Positions 7,467 to 15,389 of a stretch of DNA of 27,169 nt are shown here, in pieces; within the stretch, counting starts at the first letter, position 1; each line of letters opens with the position of its first letter. The position numbers and the translations under genes are program-made. The stretch lies in NCBI GenBank assembly GCA_016937035.1, contig JAFGWS010000036.1:1-27169 (forward strand), given 5' to 3'. The notes under the pieces are model-generated. The model saw only the letters and a list, made by a program, of their open reading frames with translations, did not search any database and had not been told where the DNA came from. Origin of the DNA: Pontiellaceae bacterium. GTDB taxonomy: Bacteria; Verrucomicrobiota; Kiritimatiellia; Kiritimatiellales; Pontiellaceae.

Positions 7467-8000
7467 ATGATATGTGAATGTTGTCACGAACAAGAGGCTA
7501 CGATTCATCTGACGCAGGTGGTTGACGGAAAGGTCAAGAAACTGAATCTGTGTCAGGGATGTGCTCAGAAAAACGGAATTGATCTGAACTCGCCGATTTC
7601 GATTACCGACGTGCTGTTGGGATTGGGTTCAACCACGCCCTCAGAAAAACAGGCGCTGACGATGTCGGAGCTGGATCTGAGCTGTACGCGGTGCCAGATG
7701 ACGCGTGCAGAATTCAAGAAAAATGCCCGTTTGGGTTGCCCGGAGTGTTATGACGCCTTTATGGGTGAACTCAGTTCACTGCTGCAGGCAATGCATCATT
7801 GCCGTCAGCACGTGGGTAAGATTCCGGCGCGGCAGGGCAATGAGGCGCGGATTACGACCCAGATCGCTGCTCTTCAAAAAGACATTGAAACTGCGATTGC
7901 CCGCGAGGAATACGAGATTGCCGCCAATCTGCGCGATAAAATCCGGGCCTTGAAGGAGAGTGACCAATATACGAAGCAGGGAGATTCCGATGACGCTTGA
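7467..8000 (+). CDS. mcsA: McsA-like zinc protein, activator of arginine kinase
   Basis: 177 residues. Four cysteine pairs for zinc lie at the start (MICECCHEQ), near 30 (CQGC), near 74 (CTRC) and near 91 (CPEC), and a UVR motif (IAREEYEIAANLRDKIRALK) is at the C-terminus. This is the McsA architecture. In Bacillus, McsA activates the protein-arginine kinase McsB and links it to ClpC. The gene overlaps mcsB by 11 bases, and clpC follows, the classical order. Upstream there is no ctsR repressor gene, unlike Firmicutes. AGG stands 7 bases before the ATG. Confidence 0.9.
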   Translation: MICECCHEQEATIHLTQVVDGKVKKLNLCQGCAQKNGIDLNSPISITDVLLGLGSTTPSEKQALTMSELDLSCTRCQMTRAEFKKNARLGCPECYDAFMGELSSLLQAMHHCRQHVGKIPARQGNEARITTQIAALQKDIETAIAREEYEIAANLRDKIRALKESDQYTKQGDSDDA

Positions 8001-9054
8001 CGATATGGTAAAACGCCACGGCAGCTGGATTGAGTCCGGAGCTTCAGAGGGGCCGGTCGTAAGCAGCCGGATTCGCTTGGCGCGTAATCTGGAAGATCAC
8101 AGGTTCCCAGGGTGGGCTTCCGAAGAGGAAAATCACGCGGTCTGGCTCCAGACCAAGGCGATTTTCGATACATTTGAACAGCCGTTTATTACGTTTGGAA
8201 TGGCAGATACGGTTGAGCTGGATAAAATGATACTCTTTGAACGCCATCTGATCAGCAATGAGCTGAGCCGACAGGAGGACAGCTGTGGTGTTTTTGTTAC
8301 GCAGGATGAGTGTCTGTCGATTATGGTGAATGAGGAGGATCATATCCGTATTCAGTCGCTTCAGCCGGGGTTGAATCTCCAGAAAGCGTGGGAGGCAGCG
8401 GATAAAATCGACGACCAGCTCGAGGAAAAACTGACCTATGCTTTTTCTCCTCGGCTGGGTTATTTGACCTCCTGCCCGTCCAACGTTGGAACGGGACTGC
8501 GTGCGTCGGTGATGCTTCACCTTCCCGGGTTGGTTTTGATGGACGAAATGACTCCGGTGATCAACGGCATTTCCAAGATCGGTCTTGCGGTGCGCGGCAT
8601 GTGGGGCGAAGGGTCCGAGGCGGCAGGCAACATGTTCCAGATTTCGAACCAGATTACGCTGGGTCGTAAAGAGACCGACATCATCGGCCACCTGGAGCAG
8701 ATTGTTCTGGAGCTGATTGATCACGAGTTAAACGCTCGGCAGCGGCTTGTTGAGAAGCAGGCTCTTTTAGTAGAGGATCACGTTGCTCGTGCGGTCGGAT
8801 TGCTTGCAAATGCGAAGCTCATGTCGAGCGCCGAGGCATTGAACCTGCTCTCCGCATTACGGCTGGGGATTGATCTGAATATGCTTGAACAGATTTCGCC
8901 GAAGGAGCTGGATACGCTGTTTATTTCAACTCAGCCTGCACATTTGCAAAAGTTGGAAAATCAGGATCTGGACGCCGATACGCGCGATGCGGTTCGGGCC
9001 ACGATGCTGCGCGATTATATGACGATCGCGATTCAGAATGCTAAAAAGAAGTAA
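7990..9054 (+). CDS. mcsB: Protein-arginine kinase
   Basis: 354 residues, phosphagen-kinase fold. McsB phosphorylates arginines on client proteins, marking them for ClpCP. SSRIRLARNL near residue 25 is the ATP-binding segment; LTSCPSNVGTGLRASVM near 159-175 holds the reactive-site cysteine (C162) and GTGLRAS loop; ISNQITLGRKETDII is also conserved. The N-terminal substrate-recognition domain of creatine/arginine kinases is missing, as expected for McsB. ATG 7990 lies inside the end of mcsA and has AGGGAG before it; an earlier in-frame start at 7960 lacks such a site. Located between mcsA and clpC. Confidence 0.93.
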   Translation: MTLDDMVKRHGSWIESGASEGPVVSSRIRLARNLEDHRFPGWASEEENHAVWLQTKAIFDTFEQPFITFGMADTVELDKMILFERHLISNELSRQEDSCGVFVTQDECLSIMVNEEDHIRIQSLQPGLNLQKAWEAADKIDDQLEEKLTYAFSPRLGYLTSCPSNVGTGLRASVMLHLPGLVLMDEMTPVINGISKIGLAVRGMWGEGSEAAGNMFQISNQITLGRKETDIIGHLEQIVLELIDHELNARQRLVEKQALLVEDHVARAVGLLANAKLMSSAEALNLLSALRLGIDLNMLEQISPKELDTLFISTQPAHLQKLENQDLDADTRDAVRATMLRDYMTIAIQNAKKK

Positions 9055-9065
9055 GAGGCAGGGTT

Positions 9066-11585
9066 ATGGATAATTTCACACCACGGGCTCAGCAGGTTCT
9101 TCAGCTCGCTCGAAAAGAAGCGGGACGCTTTAATCATGGCTATGTCGGCACAGAGCATATTCTGCTCGGTCTGATTGCGCTGGGCCACGGTGTGGCGGTC
9201 AGTACGCTGCAGTCGCTTGGAATTGATTTAGCATCGGTTCGCATGGAAGTGGAAAAGGCGGTCGGAACGGGACCTGAAACCAAGACCATCGGAAATATTC
9301 CCTTTACGCCGCGTGCAAAAAAAGTACTTGCACTCTCCGCCAGTGAAGCGCGCGGGCTCGGCCATAGCTATGTTGGAACAGAGCACGTTCTGCTCGGGTT
9401 GTTGCGGGAAGGGGAGGGCATTGCCGCCCGTGTGCTTGAAAACCTGGGCGTGGATCTCGATGAAACCCGCTACGAAATTATGCGCACACTGGACCCGGAC
9501 TACGATTCCGCTTCGGAGGCCGAGTACGAAGAAAATGAAGGGCGCGAAAATGCGCCGTTGGGGCAGCCGCCCCGCGGAAAGGCAGCAACTAAAACGCCGG
9601 CGCTCAATACGTTTGGGCGCGACCTGACCAAGCTTGCGCAGACCGGCGAACTCGATCCGGTGATCGGTCGTAAGGATGAAATTGAGCGGGTCGTTCAGAT
9701 TCTCTGCCGCCGTACGAAAAACAACCCGGTGCTGCTGGGTGAAGCGGGGGTCGGTAAAACCGCCATTGTGGAAGGGCTCGCGATTGCGATTAACGAGGGC
9801 AATGTGCCGGACCTCCTGATCGATAAAAAAGTGGTCACGCTGGACCTTGCTTTGATGGTTGCGGGCACCAAATACCGCGGTCAGTTTGAAGAGCGAATTA
9901 AGGCGGTGATGGACGAAATTCGTAAAGAGAAAAACGTTATTCTCTTTCTCGATGAGCTGCATACAATCGTCGGCGCAGGATCGGCGGAAGGTACGATGGA
10001 TGCCGCAAACATTATCAAACCCGCGTTGTCCCGTCGCGAGCTGCAGTGTATCGGTGCCACGACGCTGAAGGAATATCGCAAATATATCGAAAAAGACGCT
10101 GCGCTGGAGCGCCGTTTCCAGACGGTGACGGTGAGAGAGCCCTCGGTGGAAGACGCCGTTGAGATTCTTAACGGGTTGCGGCGAAAATATGAAGAGCATC
10201 ATAATGCCTGTTTTACCGATGCTGCGCTGAAGTCGGCCGTTGAATGCTCCGCACGTTATCTTCCGGATCGCTTCCTTCCGGATAAGGCGATTGATCTGAT
10301 CGACGAGGCCGGCGCGCGTGCGCGCATCGGCAGTATGAGCCGTCCGCCGGAGCTCAAACAGCTGGAGGAAGAGGTGCACGAGTTTGAGCAGAAAAAGAAT
10401 ACGGCAATCCACGAACAAAAGTTTGAGGATGCGGCCAACTTCCGCGATCAGGAGCGCCTCGCCAAAGAAAAGCTCGAACGCCTGCTGGAGGAGTGGCGCA
10501 AACAACGCGATGCAAACCGTACGGTGGTGACGGACGAAGATATTATGGTGGTCGTATCCAAATGGACCGGGATTCCCGTCATGAAGATGGGCGAAAAAGA
10601 GATGGAGCGGCTCCTTCGTATTGAAGAGGTGGTTGGGCAGCAGGTGGTTGGACAACAGGAGGCGGTTTCGGCCATTGCCCGTGCACTGCGTCGTTCACGT
10701 GCGGATCTGAAAGACCCCAAGCGCCCGATCGGTTCATTTATCTTCCTGGGTCCGACCGGTGTCGGAAAAACCATGCTGGCCAAGACACTGGCCGAGTTTA
10801 TGTTCGACGATCGCGAATCGTTCATTCAGATCGATATGTCGGAATATATGGAAAAGTTTAATTCCTCTCGGCTGGTGGGCTCCCCGCCGGGCTATGTCGG
10901 CCACGAAGAAGGCGGACAGCTGACCGAGCGTGTGCGGCGTAGGCCCTATTCGGTGGTGCTGTTCGACGAAGTGGAAAAGGCCCATCCGGACGTGATGCAC
11001 ATGCTGCTCCAGATTATGGAGGAAGGACGCCTGACCGACAGCCTGGGCCGCAACGTTGATTTCCGCAATACCGTGATCATCATGACCTCCAATCTCGGCG
11101 CGCAGGAAGTGAAAAAGGCGGGTGCGCTCGGCTTCTCTCCCTCCAGCGAAGCGGCGGATTATGCAAAGCTCAAAGAGATGATGATCCAGACGGCCAAGAA
11201 AACCTTTAAGCCGGAACTGCTTAACCGCCTCGACGATATGATCGTCTTCCGTGAGCTGAATCGCACCGATTTGGAAACCATCATTAATCTGGAACTGGCC
11301 AATATTCAGAACCGTGTTCTTGGACGAAATATTGAACTCAATATCTCCGCATCCGCCCGCGAACTGCTGCTCGAAAAGGGCTACGACAAAGCCTACGGCG
11401 CGCGTCAACTGCGCCGTACGGTGGAACGTCTCCTTGAAGATCCGCTGGCGGAAGAGATTTTGCGCGGAAATATTAAAGACAATGTACAGGTGCTCGTTGA
11501 AGCGAACGCCGAAAAATCTGCGCTGACCTTCTCCGGAACCCCCGTTGAAGACGAAACCGCTGCTGCCGCAGACTCCGAAGAGTAG
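9066..11585 (+). CDS. clpC: AAA+ unfoldase ClpC, Clp protease ATP-binding subunit
   Basis: 839 residues. Two N-terminal Clp repeats (residues 1-145) each contain YVGTEH(I/V)LLG; in B. subtilis ClpC the equivalent glutamates read phosphoarginine, and both are kept here (first one E30). AAA1 has GEAGVGKT (near 226) and ILFLDELHT; a UVR motif ([20 protein letters not shown]) lies in the middle domain near 455; AAA2 has GPTGVGKT (near 561) and [13 protein letters not shown]. The LGF loop after VKKAGA matches the ClpP-docking tripeptide position. The middle-domain UVR motif and length separate it from ClpA and ClpB. It is the last gene of the mcsA-mcsB-clpC set; clpP is not in the window. Confidence 0.95.
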   Translation: MDNFTPRAQQVLQLARKEAGRFNHGYVGTEHILLGLIALGHGVAVSTLQSLGIDLASVRMEVEKAVGTGPETKTIGNIPFTPRAKKVLALSASEARGLGHSYVGTEHVLLGLLREGEGIAARVLENLGVDLDETRYEIMRTLDPDYDSASEAEYEENEGRENAPLGQPPRGKAATKTPALNTFGRDLTKLAQTGELDPVIGRKDEIERVVQILCRRTKNNPVLLGEAGVGKTAIVEGLAIAINEGNVPDLLIDKKVVTLDLALMVAGTKYRGQFEERIKAVMDEIRKEKNVILFLDELHTIVGAGSAEGTMDAANIIKPALSRRELQCIGATTLKEYRKYIEKDAALERRFQTVTVREPSVEDAVEILNGLRRKYEEHHNACFTDAALKSAVECSARYLPDRFLPDKAIDLIDEAGARARIGSMSRPPELKQLEEEVHEFEQKKNTAIHEQKFEDAANFRDQERLAKEKLERLLEEWRKQRDANRTVVTDEDIMVVVSKWTGIPVMKMGEKEMERLLRIEEVVGQQVVGQQEAVSAIARALRRSRADLKDPKRPIGSFIFLGPTGVGKTMLAKTLAEFMFDDRESFIQIDMSEYMEKFNSSRLVGSPPGYVGHEEGGQLTERVRRRPYSVVLFDEVEKAHPDVMHMLLQIMEEGRLTDSLGRNVDFRNTVIIMTSNLGAQEVKKAGALGFSPSSEAADYAKLKEMMIQTAKKTFKPELLNRLDDMIVFRELNRTDLETIINLELANIQNRVLGRNIELNISASARELLLEKGYDKAYGARQLRRTVERLLEDPLAEEILRGNIKDNVQVLVEANAEKSALTFSGTPVEDETAAAADSEE

Positions 11586-11599
11586 GTTGCATTTTTCGG

Positions 11600-11658
11600 A
11601 ACCACGGAATACACCGAATACACTGAAAAAAGACCCTTCCGTGTATTCCGTGGTTTTT
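11600..11658. terminator. Long-hairpin intergenic repeat, probable bidirectional terminator
   Basis: Perfect 15-bp inverted repeat: AACCACGGAATACAC (11600-11614) and GTGTATTCCGTGGTT (11641-11655), followed by further T. It lies 15 bases after the clpC stop and just past the stop of the convergent TtcA-like gene, so it probably ends both transcripts. The same sequence family appears at 788-845 and in part at 22877-22905. Confidence 0.7.
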
Positions 11659-11663
11659 GCGAA

Positions 11664-12416
11664 CTAATCAGAAATGTGCCGGCGGTCCAAAAGATAGTCG
11701 GGCCGCAGGTCGGCCATGGAACGAAGCATGTTTTTGCCCAGATTGGGAAACTGTTTTTCGAGTTCCGGAAGGAGCTGTTCCAGATACGCCCGATCGCCGG
11801 AATCGTTCAACTGCTGCGAAAAATCGCACGTGCCGACGGCTGGAAATTCAAATGTGGCGGCGCAGATTTCGATCAACTCTTTGGAAGCATAGCAGAGAGG
11901 ACGGATCAGCCGCTTGCTTCCTTGGTCAGCAGCTACGTTGGGCCCCATCGTTTTGAGTCCGGTTCCTCGGAAGAGTCCCATCAGCAGGCTCGTGCAGAGA
12001 TCGTCGCGATGGTGGCCCAGCACGAGCTTGTTGCAGTTGAGCTCGTCGGCATAGCCGTGAATAAAGCCGCGCCGCAGTCTGGAACAGAGTCCGCACGGTT
12101 TGGCGGTTGTCCCTTTTTCTTCGATCAGTTGAGCAATCGGGGTCTCGATGATGCGCAAGTCCCAACCCTGTTCCTTGGCGTAGTCCACCAGCGGAGCGTG
12201 GTCAATCCCGTTGAATCCTTCGTTGACCGTGACCGCAAAGAGTTCGAACCGGACCGGCGCGCGCTTCTGCAGCCGATCAAGCACGTGCATCAGCATCATG
12301 GAATCGATGCCGCCGCTGATCCCAACGAGCAGGCGGTCGCCCTCGCTGATCATATGAAAGTCAGCAACAGCTTTTCCCGCGAGGCGGCATAAGTGGGCAT
12401 AATAATCTGTAGACAT
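11664..12416 (-). CDS. TtcA-like PP-loop tRNA thiolase
   Basis: 250 residues. The adenylating PP-loop SGGIDS is at 34-39, the CxxC of the iron-sulphur/thiolation site is PCGLC at 108-111, and GHHRDDLCTSLLMGLFRGT follows, as in TtcA (tRNA 2-thiocytidine-32 synthesis). The third conserved cysteine may be the one in GTCDFSQQ, though the E. coli CxxC context there is not kept, so another substrate base in the TtcA/TtuA superfamily is possible. ATG 12416 fits the family start; a longer frame to 12527 runs into the GC-rich hairpin region and was rejected. It is a single gene, convergent with clpC. Confidence 0.82.
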   Translation of the reverse strand: MSTDYYAHLCRLAGKAVADFHMISEGDRLLVGISGGIDSMMLMHVLDRLQKRAPVRFELFAVTVNEGFNGIDHAPLVDYAKEQGWDLRIIETPIAQLIEEKGTTAKPCGLCSRLRRGFIHGYADELNCNKLVLGHHRDDLCTSLLMGLFRGTGLKTMGPNVAADQGSKRLIRPLCYASKELIEICAATFEFPAVGTCDFSQQLNDSGDRAYLEQLLPELEKQFPNLGKNMLRSMADLRPDYLLDRRHISD

Positions 12417-12568
12417 CGCTCTTTTGTGCGGTTGTTTTAATCCGCAGTCAAGTGCGATATGGAGTGCGCCGGCCCGCAGGGTCGCGGAGCGACTCGACGG
12501 CGCTTTTAAAATGCGCCGGAGGCGCAATCGGTAAAATCAGGGGTTTGAGAAATCTTTTTCGACCCCGC
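12417..12568. repeat. GC-rich stretch with two GGA-loop hairpins
   Basis: Two perfect 5-bp hairpins with the same loop: GTCGC-GGA-GCGAC (12481-12493) and GCGCC-GGA-GGCGC (12513-12525), plus another GCGCCGG at about 12467. They resemble mosaic intergenic repeats. The region precedes the promoter of the next operon and lies upstream of the TtcA-like gene on the other strand. No gene is supported. Confidence 0.45.
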
Positions 12569-12597
12569 TTGAAATCCGCTCGGTAAAACGGTTTATA
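12569..12597 (+). promoter_or_regulatory. Promoter of the thioesterase-ior operon
   Basis: TTGAAA (12569-12574), 17-base spacer, TTTATA (12592-12597). This is a good sigma-70-type match with ideal spacing, giving a short leader of about 25 bases before ATG 12629. Confidence 0.55.
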
Positions 12598-12628
12598 TGT
12601 CAGTTCACATTTTACATTTGAGAGTGCC

Positions 12629-13042
12629 ATGTTCATACATATTCATGAGTTGCGGGTGCGTTACAGCGAATCGGATCGGATGGGAACGTTTTACAATTCC
12701 CGCCTGCTTGAGTGGATGGAGGTAGGTCGTACGGAACTGTTGCGCGCGGCCGGGTACCCCTATGTTGAGTGGGAAAATAAGGGATTGATGGCACCGATTG
12801 TCGAATCGCACCTACAGTTTAAAGGCCGCGCCGGCTATGATGATCTGCTGCGGATCGAGACCCGGTTTTCGCGTGAGAGTCGTGCGCGTCTGCGGTTCGA
12901 TACGCGGGTCTGCTTGGCGGACCGCGATATGACGGTTGCGGAAGGATGGACGATCCATGCGCTGACGAATCCGGAAGGGAAGCCGATGCGCATCCCGGAA
13001 TGGGTGGATGATTTAATTAATGGAGGTGAAGAGAATGAGTAG
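12629..13042 (+). CDS. YbgC/4-hydroxybenzoyl-CoA-type acyl-CoA thioesterase
   Basis: 137 residues, single hotdog domain. The segment RYSESDRMGTFYNSRLLEWME (residues 11-31) corresponds to the YbgC active-site helix with catalytic Asp (D16); RIETRF and GWTIHALTN strands complete the fold. It hydrolyses acyl- or aryl-CoA thioesters in the cytoplasm; the substrate is not defined by sequence. It is first in the operon with iorA, whose start lies inside its last codons (8-base overlap), so it is translationally coupled. The context suggests release of CoA from aryl-acetyl-CoA made by IorAB, which is inference. Confidence 0.85.
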   Translation: MFIHIHELRVRYSESDRMGTFYNSRLLEWMEVGRTELLRAAGYPYVEWENKGLMAPIVESHLQFKGRAGYDDLLRIETRFSRESRARLRFDTRVCLADRDMTVAEGWTIHALTNPEGKPMRIPEWVDDLINGGEENE

Positions 13043-14633
13043 TGGTAAACGAATGCTTTTGAGCGGAAACGAGGCGGTCGCGCTGGGCGCGAAACACGCC
13101 GGCTGCGCCCTGGGGGTCGGCTATCCGGGGACGCCGTCGACGGAAATTCTGGAAAACTATTCCAAGCTGGAGGGCTGCCGGGCCCAGTGGTCGCCCAACG
13201 AAAAGGTGGCGATGGAAGTCGCCATCGGGGTGGCCTTTGCCGGAACCCGGACGCTGGTAACCATGAAGCATGTCGGCGTCAACGTTGCGGCGGACCCGCT
13301 GTTCACCGTCGCCTATACCGGCGTGACCGGCGGGCTGGTGCTGGCCGTGGCCGACGATCCCGGAATGGCGTCGTCGCAGAACGAGCAGGATTCGCGCAAC
13401 TATGCCCGAGCGGCGGGCGTACCGATGCTGGAGCCGGCGGATTCGCAGGAAGCCTACGACATGGTCAAGCTGGCGTTCGAGATTTCAGAACGCTGGAAGC
13501 AGCCTGTGATGCTGCGGCTGTGCACCCGGGTTTGCCACTCCAAGACCAGCGTGGTGGCCTCCGACGTGCGCGAAGTTCCGCAAGCGGACTATGTGCGCAG
13601 CATCCGCGAGCGCGTCATGATTCCGGCCTATGCGCGGCCCGCCCACAAGGTATTGCGCGGCAAACTTTCCGAGATCGAGGCCTGGAACAACGCCGAAGGC
13701 CCGAATCCGGTTGTTGGCGAGCGTTCAAAACTCGGCATCATCGCCAACGGCGTTTCGGCACTCCACGCCATCGAAGCCGCGCCCGATGCCAAGGTGCTCA
13801 AGCTCGGTATGATCTATCCGCTGCCGATGAAGACCATTCTTGACTTCATTGAATCCGTGGAGGATTGCGTGGTGGTGGAGGAGGGCGACCCCTTTATCCA
13901 GACCGAAGTCATGGCTGCCGGCGGCAAGGTGCGCCCGCGGCTGGAACGCTATCGGTACGGCGAGCTGGATGTCGTCCGCGTCAAACGTATCCTGGAAAGG
14001 GACGATTCGGAAGAGCCCGAGCCGCCGCGCGGAAAGCCGCCGCAATTGTGCGAAGGATGTCCCCACCGCGCCAGTTTCGAAATGCTTAAGCGATTCGACT
14101 GCATTATTACCGGCGACATCGGGTGCTACACGCTGAGCGTCCTTCCTCCCTTCGAGACGATGGATACCTGCGTTTGCATGGGGGCCTCCATCGGTGTGGG
14201 TCTTGGCATGCGGCATGTCCTGCCGGAAAACCAGGCACGCCGGGTCGTCAGCGTCATCGGCGATTCGACCTTCATGCATTCCGGCCTCACAGGCGTGGCT
14301 GAGATGGTGTACAACCGACCGCCCACCGGCCACTTGATCGTGATTCTCGACAATGGAACCACCGCCATGACCGGTTTACAGGAACACCCCGGAACCGGGA
14401 AGTCTCTCGATCACACGCCCACGGGGAAAAGTGTTTCCATCGAGGAAACCTGCAAGGCCATGGGGGTCGACCGCGTCGTCGTTCTGGACCCGTCGCGGGA
14501 AATGGAGGCGTTCGAGCAGGCCATACGGGATGCCCTTGGGTCGAACGAGTTGACGGTCATCATTGCGCGGCGGCCCTGTATTCTGGCCGTGGTTCGCGAT
14601 GCCAAGCTGGAACGGGGCGACAAGGTTCGTTAG
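13035..14633 (+). CDS. iorA: Indolepyruvate ferredoxin oxidoreductase, alpha subunit, without C-terminal ferredoxin domain
   Basis: 532 residues. It oxidatively decarboxylates aryl-pyruvates to aryl-acetyl-CoA with ferredoxin, using thiamine diphosphate. GYPGTPSTEI near 29-38 starts the pyrimidine-binding domain; LCEGCPHRASFE near 338 and GDIGCYTLSVLPPFETMDTC precede the TPP site GDSTFMHSG...LDNGTTAMTG (about 408-445). IorA proteins usually continue about 70-100 residues into two CxxCxxC ferredoxin clusters; here the frame stops soon after VIIARRPCILAVV, and no such cysteines appear. ATG 13035 is preferred over 13020 because GGAGGTG precedes it by 6 bases. G/C-ending codons are more frequent than in gltA or ilvE. 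Confidence 0.9.
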   Translation: MSSGKRMLLSGNEAVALGAKHAGCALGVGYPGTPSTEILENYSKLEGCRAQWSPNEKVAMEVAIGVAFAGTRTLVTMKHVGVNVAADPLFTVAYTGVTGGLVLAVADDPGMASSQNEQDSRNYARAAGVPMLEPADSQEAYDMVKLAFEISERWKQPVMLRLCTRVCHSKTSVVASDVREVPQADYVRSIRERVMIPAYARPAHKVLRGKLSEIEAWNNAEGPNPVVGERSKLGIIANGVSALHAIEAAPDAKVLKLGMIYPLPMKTILDFIESVEDCVVVEEGDPFIQTEVMAAGGKVRPRLERYRYGELDVVRVKRILERDDSEEPEPPRGKPPQLCEGCPHRASFEMLKRFDCIITGDIGCYTLSVLPPFETMDTCVCMGASIGVGLGMRHVLPENQARRVVSVIGDSTFMHSGLTGVAEMVYNRPPTGHLIVILDNGTTAMTGLQEHPGTGKSLDHTPTGKSVSIEETCKAMGVDRVVVLDPSREMEAFEQAIRDALGSNELTVIIARRPCILAVVRDAKLERGDKVR

Positions 14634-14639
14634 GAAGGG

Positions 14640-14863
14640 AACCGCAAATGGACGCAAATGGACACAAATATGTGGAGAATGATCTTTGCTTTAAAGTGAC
14701 TGGCTGCGCTATGGAGGTTTTGAATGCAATTGGTCATGGCCTGCGCGAAAAAACCTATGAGTGCAGGTCTCATTCTGAATTTCAAGCATGCCAGACTGCA
14801 ATGGAAGAAAGTAGTTCTTACAGAGAGTCGCTGATTTGCGTTTATTCGCCTCCATTTGCGGTT
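14640..14863. mobile_element. Inverted-repeat-flanked GxxExxY element inserted between iorA and iorB
   Basis: AACCGCAAATGGA at 14640-14652 is repeated exactly in inverse orientation at 14851-14863 (13 bp). The left end goes on with a second 'cgcaaatggac' and the right end with another 'atttgcg', so both ends are made of the same 'gcaaatg' motif. Between them lies only the broken GxxExxY reading frame. Such flanks and GxxExxY genes are often associated in intergenic regions of PVC and other bacteria (from general knowledge). How it moves is unknown; no transposase is present. Confidence 0.55.
14648..14834 (+). pseudogene. GxxExxY protein remnant with internal deletion
   Basis: The start reads like the family N-terminus (KVTGCAMEVLNAIGHGLREK, then TYE), with the namesake GxxxExxY-like GLREKTYE ending at 14761. 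The usual middle of about 70 residues is missing. From 14766 another frame gives the family C-terminus, GLILNFKHARLQWKKVVL followed by TESR and a stop at 14832-14834. The two halves are out of frame, so an internal deletion joined them. The 72-residue frame that reads through the junction is a chimera and unlikely to be functional. Intact members are about 120-130 residues, related to PD-(D/E)XK-type folds of uncertain function. Confidence 0.8.
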
Positions 14864-14890
14864 TAGGTCACAATTATAGGAGCAGTTGAT

Positions 14891-15364
14891 ATGAAAGTAG
14901 TGAATGTAAAATTTGCCGGGCTGGGCGGGCAGGGGATTTTGACCTGCACCGATATTCTCGGGCGCATGGTGTTCGACATGGGATTCGATGTCAAAAAGGC
15001 CGAGGTTCATGGAATGAGCCAGCGCGGCGGGGCGATTACCTCCGATTTGAGGTATGGCGAAAAGGTCTGGAGCCCGATGATTCCGACCGGCTGCGCCGAC
15101 TATCTGGTGGTGCTGGGCGACGACCAGGTCGAGGCCAACCTCTACCAGCTGAGGGAGGGCGGGATTTTGGTGAAGCCTTCGGATTTTTCAGTGGATCGGT
15201 TGGGCAACAAGAAGGCGCTCAACGTGGCGCTGCTCGGAGCCTTGAGCCGTCACATGGAATTTGCCGTGGATCAATGGATGGTCGCCATCCGAAAGCACTT
15301 TCCGGAGCGGCTGGTCGAGGTCAATGAAAAGGCGTTCATGCTCGGACGCGGAGCGGACGAATAG
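14891..15364 (+). CDS. iorB: Indolepyruvate ferredoxin oxidoreductase, beta (gamma-domain) subunit
   Basis: 157 residues. FAGLGGQGILTCTDILG (residues 8-24) and KKAEVHGMSQRGGAITSDLRYG (36-57) are the signature of the 2-oxoacid:acceptor oxidoreductase gamma domain, the partner of IorA. Known IorB proteins are usually nearer 190-200 residues, so this is a short version, complete at both ends (AGGAG about 8 bases before ATG 14891). It is separated from iorA by 257 bases holding the GxxExxY remnant, where a gap of a few bases would be normal. The PaaI-like gene follows after 25 bases. Confidence 0.9.
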   Translation: MKVVNVKFAGLGGQGILTCTDILGRMVFDMGFDVKKAEVHGMSQRGGAITSDLRYGEKVWSPMIPTGCADYLVVLGDDQVEANLYQLREGGILVKPSDFSVDRLGNKKALNVALLGALSRHMEFAVDQWMVAIRKHFPERLVEVNEKAFMLGRGADE

Positions 15365-15389
15365 CAGAATTATCCAACTGGAGGGTGCT

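Noticed and set aside
9228..10655. A 475-codon open frame on the minus strand opposite clpC
   Set aside because: It lies entirely inside a confidently identified clpC, its translation shows no recognisable motif, and long antisense frames are expected opposite GC-biased genes.
14648..14866. A 72-residue protein in the iorA-iorB gap taken as an intact gene
   Set aside because: Only its first 38 residues match GxxExxY proteins; the rest is the family C-terminus read in the wrong frame.
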